This document shows positions 6,761 to 14,448 of a stretch of 23,258 nucleotides of DNA, piece by piece (position 1 is the stretch's first letter; each line of letters opens with the position of its first letter). Source of the stretch: JBDSSS01 sp038224055. GTDB taxonomy: Bacteria; Actinomycetota; Actinomycetes; Actinomycetales; Dermatophilaceae. The stretch is taken from the NCBI GenBank assembly GCA_038224055.1, contig JBBRGO010000019.1, positions 1 through 23,258 on the forward strand. The letters are read 5' to 3'. The position numbers and the translations under genes are program-made. The notes under the pieces were generated by a model. The model did not search any database. It was not told where the DNA came from and saw nothing but the letters and a program-made list of their open reading frames with translations.

Positions 6761-7750
6761 GTGACCACGAGGTCCGGTCCGATGATGACGGGCGGCACGC
6801 CGCTGCGCTTGCTGGCCGAGGAGGGGGTCCTCGGCAAGATCCTGCCCCTCTTCCCTTCGGGTGAGGTCGTCGTCGTCGGCCCCGGCGACGACGCCGCCGT
6901 CCTGCGCACCGGGTCCCGTGTCGTCGCGACGACGGACACGGTGGTGCTGGGGCGCGACTGGGTCGACGAGTGGAGCTCGGGCGCCGACATCGGACACAAG
7001 GTGGTCGTGCAGAACCTCGCCGACGTCGCGGCCATGGGGGGCCGTGCCACCGGGGTGCTCCTCACGCTCGTCGCAGGACCGGAGCTCGCCCTGGAGTGGG
7101 TGCTCGACCACGCCCGCGGCGTGGCGGAGGCCGCTGCCGCGGCTGGGGTCGCGGTGCTCGGTGGTGACCTCTCGTCCGCGCCACCCGGCGTCGTCGTCGT
7201 CTCCGTGACGGCGCTCGGCACCATCGCGGGTGAGCCGGTGCTCCGCTCCGGTGCCCGCCCGGGCGACCAGCTCGCGGTCTGCGGAACGCTCGGCCTCGCA
7301 GCGGGCGGTCTCGTGCTCCTCGCCGAGGGCCGCGACGCGGCGCATCCCGTCGCGGTGGCCAGGCAACGCCGACCCGTGAGCCCGCTGCCGGCCGGACCCC
7401 AGGCGGCCCGCGCGGGCGCGACGGCCATGCTCGACATCTCGGACGGGCTGCTCCGGGACGGTGGACGGATCGCCCGGGCGAGCGGTGTCGTCCTCGACGT
7501 CGAGGTGCACACACTCCGCGACGACATCGCGGCGCTCGAGCCGGCCCTGGGCGAGGAGGCGGCGCGGGAGTGCGTGCTCACCGGCGGCGAGGAGCACTCC
7601 CTGCTCGCGACCTTCCCGCCCGGTGCCCTCCCGGGCGACTGGCGCAGGATCGGCACCGTGCGCGTCAGGGAGCCCGACGAGCAGCCCCGCATGCTCGTCG
7701 ACGGTCGAGCCATGGCGCACTCCGGCTGGGACCACTTCCGCCCCGACTGA
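6761..7750 (+). CDS. thiL: Thiamine-monophosphate kinase
   Basis: It phosphorylates thiamine monophosphate with ATP to thiamine diphosphate, the active cofactor. The 329-residue protein has the ThiL/PurM-type motifs: GPGDDAAV (40-47) for Mg-ATP, VATTDTVVLGRDW, the NLADVAAMGG block, GGDLSSAPP, and the late MLDISDGLLRDGGRIA with its metal-binding Asp residues. The GTG at 6761 follows AGGGTGA by 3 nt. No TPP riboswitch-like sequence was seen upstream. In mycobacteria a uracil-DNA glycosylase gene (ung) sits between thiL and rpmB; here that place is taken by a repeat tract. Confidence 0.95.
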   Translation: MTTRSGPMMTGGTPLRLLAEEGVLGKILPLFPSGEVVVVGPGDDAAVLRTGSRVVATTDTVVLGRDWVDEWSSGADIGHKVVVQNLADVAAMGGRATGVLLTLVAGPELALEWVLDHARGVAEAAAAAGVAVLGGDLSSAPPGVVVVSVTALGTIAGEPVLRSGARPGDQLAVCGTLGLAAGGLVLLAEGRDAAHPVAVARQRRPVSPLPAGPQAARAGATAMLDISDGLLRDGGRIARASGVVLDVEVHTLRDDIAALEPALGEEAARECVLTGGEEHSLLATFPPGALPGDWRRIGTVRVREPDEQPRMLVDGRAMAHSGWDHFRPD

Positions 7751-7764
7751 CAACGCACGGACGC

Positions 7765-7847
7765 GGACCTGACACGGACCCGACGACGGACCCGACGACG
7801 GACCCGACGACGGACCTGACGACGGACCCGACGACGGACCCGACGAC
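7765..7847. repeat. Minisatellite, 12-nt unit GGACCCGACGAC
   Basis: Six 12-nt copies run head to tail from 7776 to 7847; five are identical and the fourth (7812-7823) differs by one C to T change. A degenerate 11-nt copy (GGACCTGACAC) precedes them at 7765. The tract begins 14 nt after the thiL stop and is outside any convincing gene. Confidence 0.95.
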
Positions 7848-7859
7848 GGGACAACGCGG

Positions 7860-7892
7860 TGATGACGTGGTGATGACGTGGTGATGACGTGG
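7860..7892. repeat. Three perfect 11-nt repeats TGATGACGTGG
   Basis: Three identical units follow the 12-nt tract after 12 nt, and end in a run of eight G broken by one T at its start. The unit and period differ from the upstream tract, so this is a second, independent expansion. Confidence 0.95.
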
Positions 7893-7908
7893 TGGGGGGG
7901 ACGACGAA

Positions 7909-7935
7909 GGCCGGTGCCCCCGAAGGGAACCGGCC
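7909..7935. terminator. Hairpin between thiL and rpmB, likely rpmB terminator
   Basis: GGCCGGT (7909-7915) pairs with ACCGGCC (7929-7935); CCC/GGG inside the 13-nt loop could extend it. It is 24 nt past the rpmB stop, and it also faces transcripts arriving from thiL. Confidence 0.6.
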
Positions 7936-7959
7936 GGTCGATCGTGCGTCAGGCGGAGG

Positions 7960-8148
7960 TCAGCGAGCGACCTTGCCCGCCTTGAGGCACGAGGTGCAGA
8001 CGTTGAGTCGCTTCGGCGTCACGCCACCGACCATCGTGCGAACGCGCTGGATGTTGGGGTTCCAGCGACGCTTGGTACGGCGGTGCGAGTGCGAGATGTT
8101 GTGACCGAAGCTCGGTCCCTTGCCGCAGACGTCGCAGTTGGCAGCCAC
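7960..8148 (-). CDS. rpmB: 50S ribosomal protein bL28, zinc-binding form
   Basis: This is a 62-residue protein of the large ribosomal subunit. It shows MAANCDVCGKGPSFGHNIS at the start, then SHRRTKRRWNPNIQRVR, and LNVCTSCLKAGKV near the end. Both Cys-x-x-Cys pairs (CDVC and CTSC) are kept, so this is the zinc-containing C+ paralogue, not the zinc-free form that Zur controls in many actinobacteria. The GTG at 8148 is chosen because AGGAGA lies 5 nt upstream and the protein then starts like its relatives; an upstream extension would read through the leader. Confidence 0.96.
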   Translation of the reverse strand: MAANCDVCGKGPSFGHNISHSHRRTKRRWNPNIQRVRTMVGGVTPKRLNVCTSCLKAGKVAR

Positions 8149-8259
8149 GGGTATCTCCTGAAATGTCGATGTTGACCAAAGTCCTGGGCGTTCCGACCCC
8201 GGGCAACCGGGACCCACACGGGGAGTGCGTCACCCGCAGTGCACGAGGGGAACCGGTCA

Positions 8260-8289
8260 AGCGTAGCCGACGCGGAGCTCCGACGACAA
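8260..8289 (-). promoter_or_regulatory. rpmB promoter TTGTCG-N18-TACGCT
   Basis: On the reverse strand TTGTCG (8289-8284) and TACGCT (8265-8260) are 18 nt apart, giving a leader of about 105 nt before the rpmB GTG. The leader holds no other gene. The promoter lies just beyond the end of the upstream gene at 8319, so rpmB can be expressed independently. Confidence 0.5.
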
Positions 8290-8318
8290 AACGGTGCGGG
8301 CACCCCGTCCAGCACGCC

Positions 8319-9095
8319 TCAGCTCCAGCGTCGGGCGGCCTGGACGAGCTGCTCGGCGTAGGCCGGGCCCTGCGAGGCGGCATGGGTGGCGAGCGGGTGC
8401 AGCTGGTGCAGGCTCATCAACGGTCGCCAGGCGCAGTCGAGCCCGGCCACCTCGGCGTAGGCCTCGCCCAGCCGGTCGAGCCAGGGCACCCCGAAGAGCG
8501 CGAGCATCGCCAGGTCGGTCAGCCCGTGCCCACCGTGGGCCGCGGGGTCGATGAGGACGGCGCCGCGGTCGGTGAAGACGACGTTGCCGGCCCAGAGGTC
8601 ACCGTGGACCCGCGCGGGGGCCCGCCCGTCGTCGTAGGAGCCGACGGCGATGCGGTCGCAGACCCGCTCCACGAGCCGGGCACCGTCCCGGTCGAGGTTC
8701 CCGGCGCGGACCGCTCGTCGCACGAAGGGACGGACCCGCTGCTCGGCGTAGAACTCGCCCCAGGTCGGCGTCGGTTCGTTCGTCTGCGTCTGGCGGCCGA
8801 TCCAGGCGTCCCCGTGCCAGCCCGGTGGGGGCGAGCCGAAGGACGGCGCGCCCAGGCCGTGCAGGCGGGCCAGCGAGCGGCCGAGCTTCTCCACGGCTCG
8901 GGCCGTCTCCCCGACCGCGACGAGGGCCTCGAGGTCGATGTGCTCGTCGCCGACGTCGCGGACCTCGACGATGCGGGTTCCCCGGACCGACGCCCCCTCC
9001 GCCAGCCAGCGCAGCCCCGCCGCCTCGACGGTGTAGAAACCGGGTGGCGCCCCCGCCCATGACTTGCGGTAGGTGTCAGGGACTGGTCTGGGCAC
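8319..9095 (-). CDS. Fructosamine-3-kinase family protein, N-terminally short
   Basis: Members phosphorylate sugars attached to protein amines (Amadori or ribulosamine adducts), making them fall off: a protein-repair activity. The 258-residue sequence has the APH-like kinase motifs His164-Gly-Asp166...Asn171 (HGDLWAGN, catalytic Asp) and Asp183 in LIDPAAHGGHG followed by LTDLAML, plus FYTVEAAGLRWLAEG near the N-terminus. The glycine-rich strands before the ATP-binding lysine of longer family members (human is 309 aa) are missing: only about ten residues precede the YRKSWAG segment. The start cannot be moved, since an in-frame TAG lies 12 nt upstream within the -10 box TAGCGT. Whether it is active on fructosamines is not shown. 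It is divergent from the DAK2 gene. Confidence 0.88.
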   Translation of the reverse strand: MPRPVPDTYRKSWAGAPPGFYTVEAAGLRWLAEGASVRGTRIVEVRDVGDEHIDLEALVAVGETARAVEKLGRSLARLHGLGAPSFGSPPPGWHGDAWIGRQTQTNEPTPTWGEFYAEQRVRPFVRRAVRAGNLDRDGARLVERVCDRIAVGSYDDGRAPARVHGDLWAGNVVFTDRGAVLIDPAAHGGHGLTDLAMLALFGVPWLDRLGEAYAEVAGLDCAWRPLMSLHQLHPLATHAASQGPAYAEQLVQAARRWS

Positions 9096-9101
9096 GGTCC
9101 C

Positions 9102-9107
9102 ACGCTA
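9102..9107 (-). promoter_or_regulatory. -10 box TAGCGT for leaderless fructosamine-kinase-like mRNA
   Basis: TAGCGT is followed by 6 nt and then the GTG at 9095 with no ribosome binding site. The same arrangement occurs at three other genes in the window. Confidence 0.6.
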
Positions 9108-9153
9108 GACCGCCACGGGGCGAGCGTGCATGCGGACGTCCGGGGTGAAGCGC

Positions 9154-9159
9154 TAGCCT
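9154..9159 (+). promoter_or_regulatory. -10 box TAGCCT for the DAK2-recG operon
   Basis: TAGCCT lies 28 nt before the ATG at 9188, with GGAGGGA in between as the ribosome site. The -35 region is weak. Confidence 0.45.
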
Positions 9160-9187
9160 GCCGTCCACCACGAGCGGAGGGACCCGG

Positions 9188-10975
9188 ATGCCAGGCGCTG
9201 CACCCACGCCCGAGGATGCCCTCTCGCTCCTCGACGCGGCTGCCGTGCGTCGTTGGTCGGTCCTCGTCCGGTCGGCGCTCGCCTCTCGGCGGGCCGAGAT
9301 CGACGAGCTCAACGTCTTCCCGGTCCCCGACGGCGACACGGGGACGAACCTCTACCTCACCTTCGACGCAGCCGTCGAGAGGACGCTCGCCCACGAGGAG
9401 ACCGGCGGCGCGGGGGCGTTGCTCGTCGTCTTCGCCAAGAGCCTGTTGTGGACCGCGCGCGGCAACTCGGGCGTGATCCTCAGCCAGCTGGCACGGGGCC
9501 TCGCCGATGCCTGCCAGCACCTCGACGTGATCGACGGGCCCGCGCTCGCCGCGGGCCTCCTCCGGGCCGACGAGCGGGCGTGGCAGGCCGTCAGCGACCC
9601 GAAGGACGGCACGATCCTCTCCGTCGCCCGCGCCGTCTCCGAGGCGGCTCAGGCTGCTGCCGGTGACGGCCTGTATGCCGTGTCGCTCGCGGCACTCGAC
9701 GCCGGGCGTCTCGCGCTGGCCAGGACTCCCGAGCAGCTTCCGGTGCTCGCGCGGGCCGGGGTCGTCGACGCCGGCGGAGCCGGCTACGTGATCATGCTCG
9801 AGTGTCTCGAGCGGCTCTGCGCCGGCGACGACGGACGGGTCGCCCTCGGCCTCGGTTCGACCGAGCGCCGGGCCCGACCGGGGCTGCCGAGGGCAGCGGG
9901 CAGTCCTGCCGCCGTCTCCGACCCGGGCAGCCTCGATCGCGGTGACGGCGGTGACGGCGATCAACTCGGGGACGACTGGGAGGGCCCGACCTACGAGGTG
10001 ATGTTCCTGCTCCGCGACTCGGGTGACGAGGCGGTGGCGATCCTGCGTGAGCGCCTCGTCTCGCTCGGCGACTCGGTCCTCGTCGTCGGGGGGGAGCAGG
10101 AGTGGCACGTGCACGCCCACGTGGACGACGCCGGGGCCGCCGTCGAGGCGGGAATCGACGCCGGACGACCACACCGGGTGCGGATCACCCACCTCGTCAC
10201 CGACTGGTCGCGACGACACCGTGTCACCGTGACCGCCGACGTGGACGACCCGGCGCCGGTCGCGGACGGCTCCTGCACGGGAGCAGCGCACCGCTCGAGA
10301 GGGCAGCGCTCCGGCATCGTCGCGTGCACCGTCGGGGAGGGGTTGGCCGACGTGTTCCGTGCGGCCGGAGCCGTCGTCGTGCCCGCCCGCCCGGGGCGTC
10401 GCGCATCGACCGGGTCGCTCATCGAGGCCATCCACGAGCAGCACGACCGCGGCGGCGACGGTGTCGTCGTCCTGCCGAACGACGAGGACACGGAGCTCGC
10501 GGCCGCCGCCGCGGCACGCGCTGTCGCCGACGACGGCATCGAGGCCCTCGTCGTCCGGGCCCGCACCGTGGTCCAGGGGATCGCTGCCCTGGCGGTCTTC
10601 GAGCCCGCCGCCAGTGTCAGGGCCAACGTTCAGGCCATGCAGTCCGCCGCGTCGGCGACCCGCCACGGCGGGGTGACCGTCGCGACCCGCGCTGCCCTGA
10701 CGAGCGGCGGCGAGTGCCGGCCGGGAGACGTGCTCGGTGTCGTCGACGGCGACGTGGTCGTGGTCGGCTCGGACGAGGTTGCCGTCGCTGGTGAGGTGGT
10801 CCACCGCCTCCTCTCGAGCGGCGGTGAGCTGCTGACCCTGGTGATGGGAGCCTCGGCTCCCACGGGCCTCGCCCAGCAGCTGGCGGCGCGGGCTCGGGCG
10901 GAGCGCCCCGGGGTCGAGGTGTCCGAGATCGTCGGCGGCCAGGGCGTCTACAGCGTGCTGCTCGGGGTGGAGTGA
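9188..10975 (+). CDS. DAK2-domain protein, FakA/YloV-like fatty-acid kinase catalytic subunit homologue
   Basis: In Firmicutes FakA phosphorylates fatty acids bound to a FakB carrier; the actinobacterial role is less certain. The 595-residue protein has an N-terminal DhaL/Dak2 domain (about 15-215) with the nucleotide/Mg motif NVFPVPDGDTGTNL (Asp48, Asp50), then TARGNSGVILSQL and VVDAGGAGYVIML. A low-complexity Gly/Asp linker (about 230-260) follows. The middle domain has YEVMFLLR and the His pair HVHAHVDD, where FakA has a zinc site; the Cys of the FakA GYCTEF strand seems replaced. The C-terminal DegV-like domain has VVVLPNDEDTELAA and ends GGQGVYSVLLGVE. The ATG follows GGAGGGA by 5 nt. 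It precedes recG by 4 nt, an order also seen in mycobacteria and Firmicutes. No FakB is in the window. Confidence 0.9.
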   Translation: MPGAAPTPEDALSLLDAAAVRRWSVLVRSALASRRAEIDELNVFPVPDGDTGTNLYLTFDAAVERTLAHEETGGAGALLVVFAKSLLWTARGNSGVILSQLARGLADACQHLDVIDGPALAAGLLRADERAWQAVSDPKDGTILSVARAVSEAAQAAAGDGLYAVSLAALDAGRLALARTPEQLPVLARAGVVDAGGAGYVIMLECLERLCAGDDGRVALGLGSTERRARPGLPRAAGSPAAVSDPGSLDRGDGGDGDQLGDDWEGPTYEVMFLLRDSGDEAVAILRERLVSLGDSVLVVGGEQEWHVHAHVDDAGAAVEAGIDAGRPHRVRITHLVTDWSRRHRVTVTADVDDPAPVADGSCTGAAHRSRGQRSGIVACTVGEGLADVFRAAGAVVVPARPGRRASTGSLIEAIHEQHDRGGDGVVVLPNDEDTELAAAAAARAVADDGIEALVVRARTVVQGIAALAVFEPAASVRANVQAMQSAASATRHGGVTVATRAALTSGGECRPGDVLGVVDGDVVVVGSDEVAVAGEVVHRLLSSGGELLTLVMGASAPTGLAQQLAARARAERPGVEVSEIVGGQGVYSVLLGVE

Positions 10976-10979
10976 GGCA

Positions 10980-13220
10980 GTGACCGTCAACCGACTCACC
11001 GAGGACTCCCCGCTCACCAAGATCGTCAAGAAGCCGGAGGCCGCCGCGCTGGCGAAGGCCAAGGGCCTGCACACCGTGGCCGACCTCTTCGACTTCACGC
11101 CGCGCCGCTACCTCCAGCCGGGTCAGACGACGGACCTGTCCGAGCTGAGGGTGGGGGAGGAGGTCATGGTCGTGGCCGTCGTCGCGTCGGCGGCGACCCG
11201 GCCGATGCGCGGGCGCAAGGGACGGATGCTCACGGTGGTGCTCACCGACGACGCCGGCCACGAGCTCGACCTCACGTTCTTCAGCGCCTACGGTCACGAG
11301 GGCAAGCTGCACCCCGGTGCACGCGGCTTCTTCGCCGGCACCGTGGGCCGGTACGGGCAGCGGGCCCAGCTGACCCACCCCGACTACGAGCTCTTCGACG
11401 CCGACGACGAGGCGGCGGTCGACCAGGCCGTCGAGCGCTACCAGAGCCACCTCATCCCGGTGTACTCCGCGACCGGCAAGATCTACTCCTTCCGGATGCG
11501 GGCCGTCGTCGAGATCGCGCTCGACTCGGTGGACCAGATCCGTGAACCGGTGCCGGAGGCCGTGCGCGCCGCCCGGGGGCTGCCCACGCGGGCCGAGGCG
11601 CTCGAGCTCGTCCACCGCCCGCGCCTCGACCAGCGCCCGGAGACGGGTCTCGACCGGCTGCGCTACGACGAGGCGTTCGTCCTGCAGACGATCCTCGCGC
11701 AGCGGCGCAAGGCGGCGGAGTCCGTTCTCGGCACCGCACGGCTCCCGCGCCCCGGTGGCCTGCTCGCCGCCTTCGACGCCCGGCTGCCCTTCGCCCTGAC
11801 CGGCGGGCAGCGGGAGGTAGGTGAGGTCCTCGTTCGGGAGCTCGCCAGAGACCGTCCGATGAACCGGTTGCTCCAGGGCGAGGTGGGGTCCGGCAAGACC
11901 GTCGTCGCGCTCCGGGCCATGCTCGCTGCCGTCGACGCCGGGGGGCAGGCGGCGATGCTGGCCCCGACGGAGGTGCTCGCGGCCCAGCACCTTCGCTCGG
12001 TCACGACGATGCTCGGCGACCTCGCCCGGGGCGGGATGCTGGACGGCTCGGACATCGGCACGAAGGTCGTCCTGCTGACCGGGAGCCAGAGCGCCGGCAC
12101 TCGCAAGCGCGCGCTCCTCGACGCAGCCTCGGGCGAGGCGGGAATCATCATCGGCACCCACGCCCTGATCCAGAAGCACGTCCAGTTCGCCGACCTCGCT
12201 CTCGTCGTCGTCGACGAGCAGCACCGGTTCGGCGTGGAGCAGCGGGATGCGCTGCGCGAGAAGGGATTGCGGCCACCGCACGTGCTCGTGATGACCGCGA
12301 CGCCGATCCCTCGCACCGTGGCGATGACGGTGTTCGGGGACATGGAGACCTCGACCCTTCGCGAGCTGCCGCGGGGTCGCTCACCGATCACGACGCACGT
12401 CGTCGACGCCGAGCGCCCGAGCTGGGTCGAGCGCACGTGGCAGCGCATCGCGGAGGAGGTGGCCGCGGGGCACCAGGCCTACGTCGTCTGCCCGAGGATC
12501 GGCGAGCCCGACGGCGCTGCCCCCCCGGGCGGCCCCGACGGTGAGGACGCCGAGGCGTGGGACGTCGTGCCCGACGAGGCCGGCATCGACGACGCACCGA
12601 GGGAGCTGACCGGCGTCTACGCCATGCTGGAGACGCTCCGGGCGACCCCGTCGCTGGCCGGTCTCCGGGTGGAGATCCTGCACGGCCGGCTCGACCCCGA
12701 GACCAAGGAAGCGACGATGCTCGCGTTCGGCGCCGGCGAGATCGACGTGCTCGTCGCCACCACCGTGATCGAGGTGGGCGTCGACGTGCCCAACGCCTCG
12801 GTCATGGTCGTCGTCGACGCCGACCGCTTCGGGATCTCCCAGCTGCACCAGCTCCGCGGCCGGATCGGCCGCGGCAGCGTCCCGGGGCTCTGCCTCCTCA
12901 TGACGGCCGGCGGGGGTGAGCGGGCGGGAGAGCGACTGGCCGAGGTCGCCGCGACCACCGACGGTTTCGCGCTGGCCCGTGCCGACCTGCTGTTCCGCCG
13001 CGAGGGCGACGTCCTCGGTGCCCGCCAGAGCGGGCGGGGCAACTCGGTGCGGCACCTGCGTCTCGGTCGCCGCCGCGACGAGGAGATCATCGCTCAGGCC
13101 CGTGAGGACGCCTTCGCGCTCGTCGACGCCGACCCGGACCTGCGCGAGCACCCGGCTCTCGCGGCCGCCGTCGCGATGCGCCTCGACGACGAGCAGGCCG
13201 CCTACCTGGAGCGAGGTTGA
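10980..13220 (+). CDS. recG: ATP-dependent DNA helicase RecG
   Basis: RecG remodels stalled replication forks and branched recombination intermediates. The 746-residue protein has the wedge/OB domain (roughly 35-150, starting LFDFTPRRYLQ), helicase motif I GEVGSGKTVVAL near residue 300, the DEQH box in VVVDEQHRFGVEQRDALREK near 410, motif III MTATPIPRT, then ATTVIEVGVDVPNASVMVV and the QLHQLRGRIGRG motif VI, followed by a C-terminal RecG block with GDVLGARQSG. An acidic/Gly-rich insert (GEPDGAAPPGGPDGEDAEAW) within the second helicase lobe fits actinobacterial RecG. The GTG at 10980 comes 4 nt after the upstream stop with GAGG just before it; the next gene starts 1 nt after its stop. Confidence 0.97.
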   Translation: MTVNRLTEDSPLTKIVKKPEAAALAKAKGLHTVADLFDFTPRRYLQPGQTTDLSELRVGEEVMVVAVVASAATRPMRGRKGRMLTVVLTDDAGHELDLTFFSAYGHEGKLHPGARGFFAGTVGRYGQRAQLTHPDYELFDADDEAAVDQAVERYQSHLIPVYSATGKIYSFRMRAVVEIALDSVDQIREPVPEAVRAARGLPTRAEALELVHRPRLDQRPETGLDRLRYDEAFVLQTILAQRRKAAESVLGTARLPRPGGLLAAFDARLPFALTGGQREVGEVLVRELARDRPMNRLLQGEVGSGKTVVALRAMLAAVDAGGQAAMLAPTEVLAAQHLRSVTTMLGDLARGGMLDGSDIGTKVVLLTGSQSAGTRKRALLDAASGEAGIIIGTHALIQKHVQFADLALVVVDEQHRFGVEQRDALREKGLRPPHVLVMTATPIPRTVAMTVFGDMETSTLRELPRGRSPITTHVVDAERPSWVERTWQRIAEEVAAGHQAYVVCPRIGEPDGAAPPGGPDGEDAEAWDVVPDEAGIDDAPRELTGVYAMLETLRATPSLAGLRVEILHGRLDPETKEATMLAFGAGEIDVLVATTVIEVGVDVPNASVMVVVDADRFGISQLHQLRGRIGRGSVPGLCLLMTAGGGERAGERLAEVAATTDGFALARADLLFRREGDVLGARQSGRGNSVRHLRLGRRRDEEIIAQAREDAFALVDADPDLREHPALAAAVAMRLDDEQAAYLERG

Positions 13221-13221
13221 G

Positions 13222-13803
13222 ATGACCCGGATCATAAGCGGCACGGCCGGCGGCCAACGACTGCGGACCCCGCCCGGTGGCACGACCCGGCCCACGTCCG
13301 ACCGGGTGCGGGAGGCGCTCTTCAGCCGCCTGGAGCACCGCGGGCTCCTCGAGGGCACCCACGTGCTCGATCTCTACGCGGGGTCCGGCGCGCTCGGTCT
13401 CGAGGCCGCGAGCCGCGGAGCCGCCACCGTGCTGCTCGTCGAGTCGCACGGCGCAGCAGCCGGGGTCATCGAGGCCAACATCGCGGTCGTCGGCTCCCCG
13501 GGTGCCCGACTCGTCCGCGACACCGTCGATCGGGCGCTGCGTGCCGGGCCGCCCGGTGGCACCCGCCGGGACCTCGTGCTCATCGACCCGCCCTACGACG
13601 TCACGGACGACGCGTTGGGCGCGGTGCTCGCGGCGCTCGTCGAGCACGACTGGCTCGCGGCGGACGCCTTCGTCGTCGTCGAGCGGTCGCGTCGCTCGCC
13701 CCAGCCGAGGTGGCCCGAGGGCCTCGAGCTGTCGGGGGAGAAGCGCTACGGGGACACGACCGTCTGGTTCGCGGAGCCACCCGCGACGGACGAGCCGGCG
13801 TGA
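13222..13803 (+). CDS. rsmD: 16S rRNA (guanine(966)-N(2))-methyltransferase
   Basis: It methylates G966 (E. coli numbering) in 16S rRNA using S-adenosylmethionine. The 193-residue protein begins MTRIISGTAGGQRL and has TRPTSDRVREALF, the SAM-binding motif LDLYAGSGALGLEAASRGA, acidic VESHGAA after the second strand, and the catalytic DPPYD motif in LVLIDPPYDV. All are RsmD signatures. The ATG comes 1 nt after the recG stop, with GAGG in the end of recG as the ribosome site. RsmD followed by CoaD is a common bacterial pair. Confidence 0.95.
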   Translation: MTRIISGTAGGQRLRTPPGGTTRPTSDRVREALFSRLEHRGLLEGTHVLDLYAGSGALGLEAASRGAATVLLVESHGAAAGVIEANIAVVGSPGARLVRDTVDRALRAGPPGGTRRDLVLIDPPYDVTDDALGAVLAALVEHDWLAADAFVVVERSRRSPQPRWPEGLELSGEKRYGDTTVWFAEPPATDEPA

Positions 13804-13841
13804 GGCTGGAGGGGGACCGTTACCGGTCGCTCGTCAGCAGC

Positions 13842-13847
13842 TAGGTT
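13842..13847 (+). promoter_or_regulatory. -10 box TAGGTT for leaderless coaD mRNA
   Basis: TAGGTT-N6-GTG: the box ends 6 nt before the coaD start at 13854. Its TAG is in frame with coaD and bars any upstream start. So coaD can be transcribed apart from recG-rsmD. Confidence 0.6.
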
Positions 13848-13853
13848 GGAGTC

Positions 13854-14360
13854 GTGACGACGTCGAGGGACGACCCCCGCGCGCTGCGGCGGTGCCTCTG
13901 CCCCGGCTCCTACGACCCGGTGACGAGTGGCCACGTCGACGTCATCACCCGGGCGGCCTCCCTCTTCGACGAGGTGGTCGTCGCGATCCTGCACAACCCT
14001 GCCAAGCAGGGCACCTTCACCGTCGACGAGCGCGTCGAGCTCGTGCGCGCCTCCGTCGGCCACCTGCCGAACGTGCGGATCGACGCGTGGTCGGACCGAC
14101 TCGTCGTCGACATCTGCACAGAGGTCGGCGCGGCCTCCCTCGTCAAGGGACTGCGCGGGGGCACGGACTTCGCCTACGAGCTGCCGATGGCGCACATGAA
14201 CCACCACCTCTCGGGGGTGGAGACCCTCTTCCTCGCCGCGGACCCGTCCCTCTCGCACGTGTCGAGCTCGCTCGTCAAGGAGGTCGTGCGCTACGGCGGC
14301 GACGTCGCCGGCCTCGTCCCGGACGCGGTCCTCACGGCGCTGCACAACCGTCTCGCCTGA
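13854..14360 (+). CDS. coaD: Phosphopantetheine adenylyltransferase
   Basis: It transfers AMP from ATP to 4'-phosphopantetheine, the next-to-last step of coenzyme A synthesis. The 168-residue protein shows the nucleotidyltransferase motif GSYDPVTSGHVDVI (18-31, with the T-x-G-H signature at 24-27), then FTVDERVELVR, LVKGLRGGTDFAYELPMAHMN, LFLAADPSLSHVSSSLVKEV and GLVPDAVLTAL. Length and order are normal. About ten extra residues precede the usual MRRCLCPG start, but the in-frame stop in the promoter and the TANNNT-N6-GTG spacing support the GTG at 13854 rather than an internal start. Confidence 0.95.
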   Translation: MTTSRDDPRALRRCLCPGSYDPVTSGHVDVITRAASLFDEVVVAILHNPAKQGTFTVDERVELVRASVGHLPNVRIDAWSDRLVVDICTEVGAASLVKGLRGGTDFAYELPMAHMNHHLSGVETLFLAADPSLSHVSSSLVKEVVRYGGDVAGLVPDAVLTALHNRLA

Positions 14361-14361
14361 T

Positions 14362-14390
14362 TTGGGTGCACGCCGGCGCTCCGGTAGCCT
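14362..14390 (+). promoter_or_regulatory. Promoter TTGGGT-N17-TAGCCT for yceD-rpmF-rnc-mutM
   Basis: TTGGGT (14362-14367) and TAGCCT (14385-14390) are separated by 17 nt, a good housekeeping-sigma arrangement. Transcription would start near 14397, about 50 nt before the yceD ATG. The -35 box begins 2 nt after the coaD stop. Confidence 0.6.
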
Positions 14391-14448
14391 TGACCGTCGG
14401 TCCTCCCCGCCTTGGCGATGACCGAGCCCTCGACCGCGCGCAGGAGAC

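Noticed and set aside
7570..7884. A possible Asp-Pro-Thr-Thr repeat protein spanning the 12-nt repeats
   Set aside because: The frame begins inside thiL in the wrong phase and has no start signal; the repeat follows simply from a 12-nt period, a multiple of three.
8149..8259. A small gene or Zur box in the rpmB leader
   Set aside because: No start with ribosome site and no clear palindromic Zur-like AT-rich core; the rpmB form here is the zinc-binding one, which is not the usual Zur target.
8287..8304. Hairpin GGTG/CACC followed by GTTTT as a terminator of the fructosamine-kinase-like gene
   Set aside because: The stem is only 4 bp and the T run doubles as part of the rpmB -35 region.
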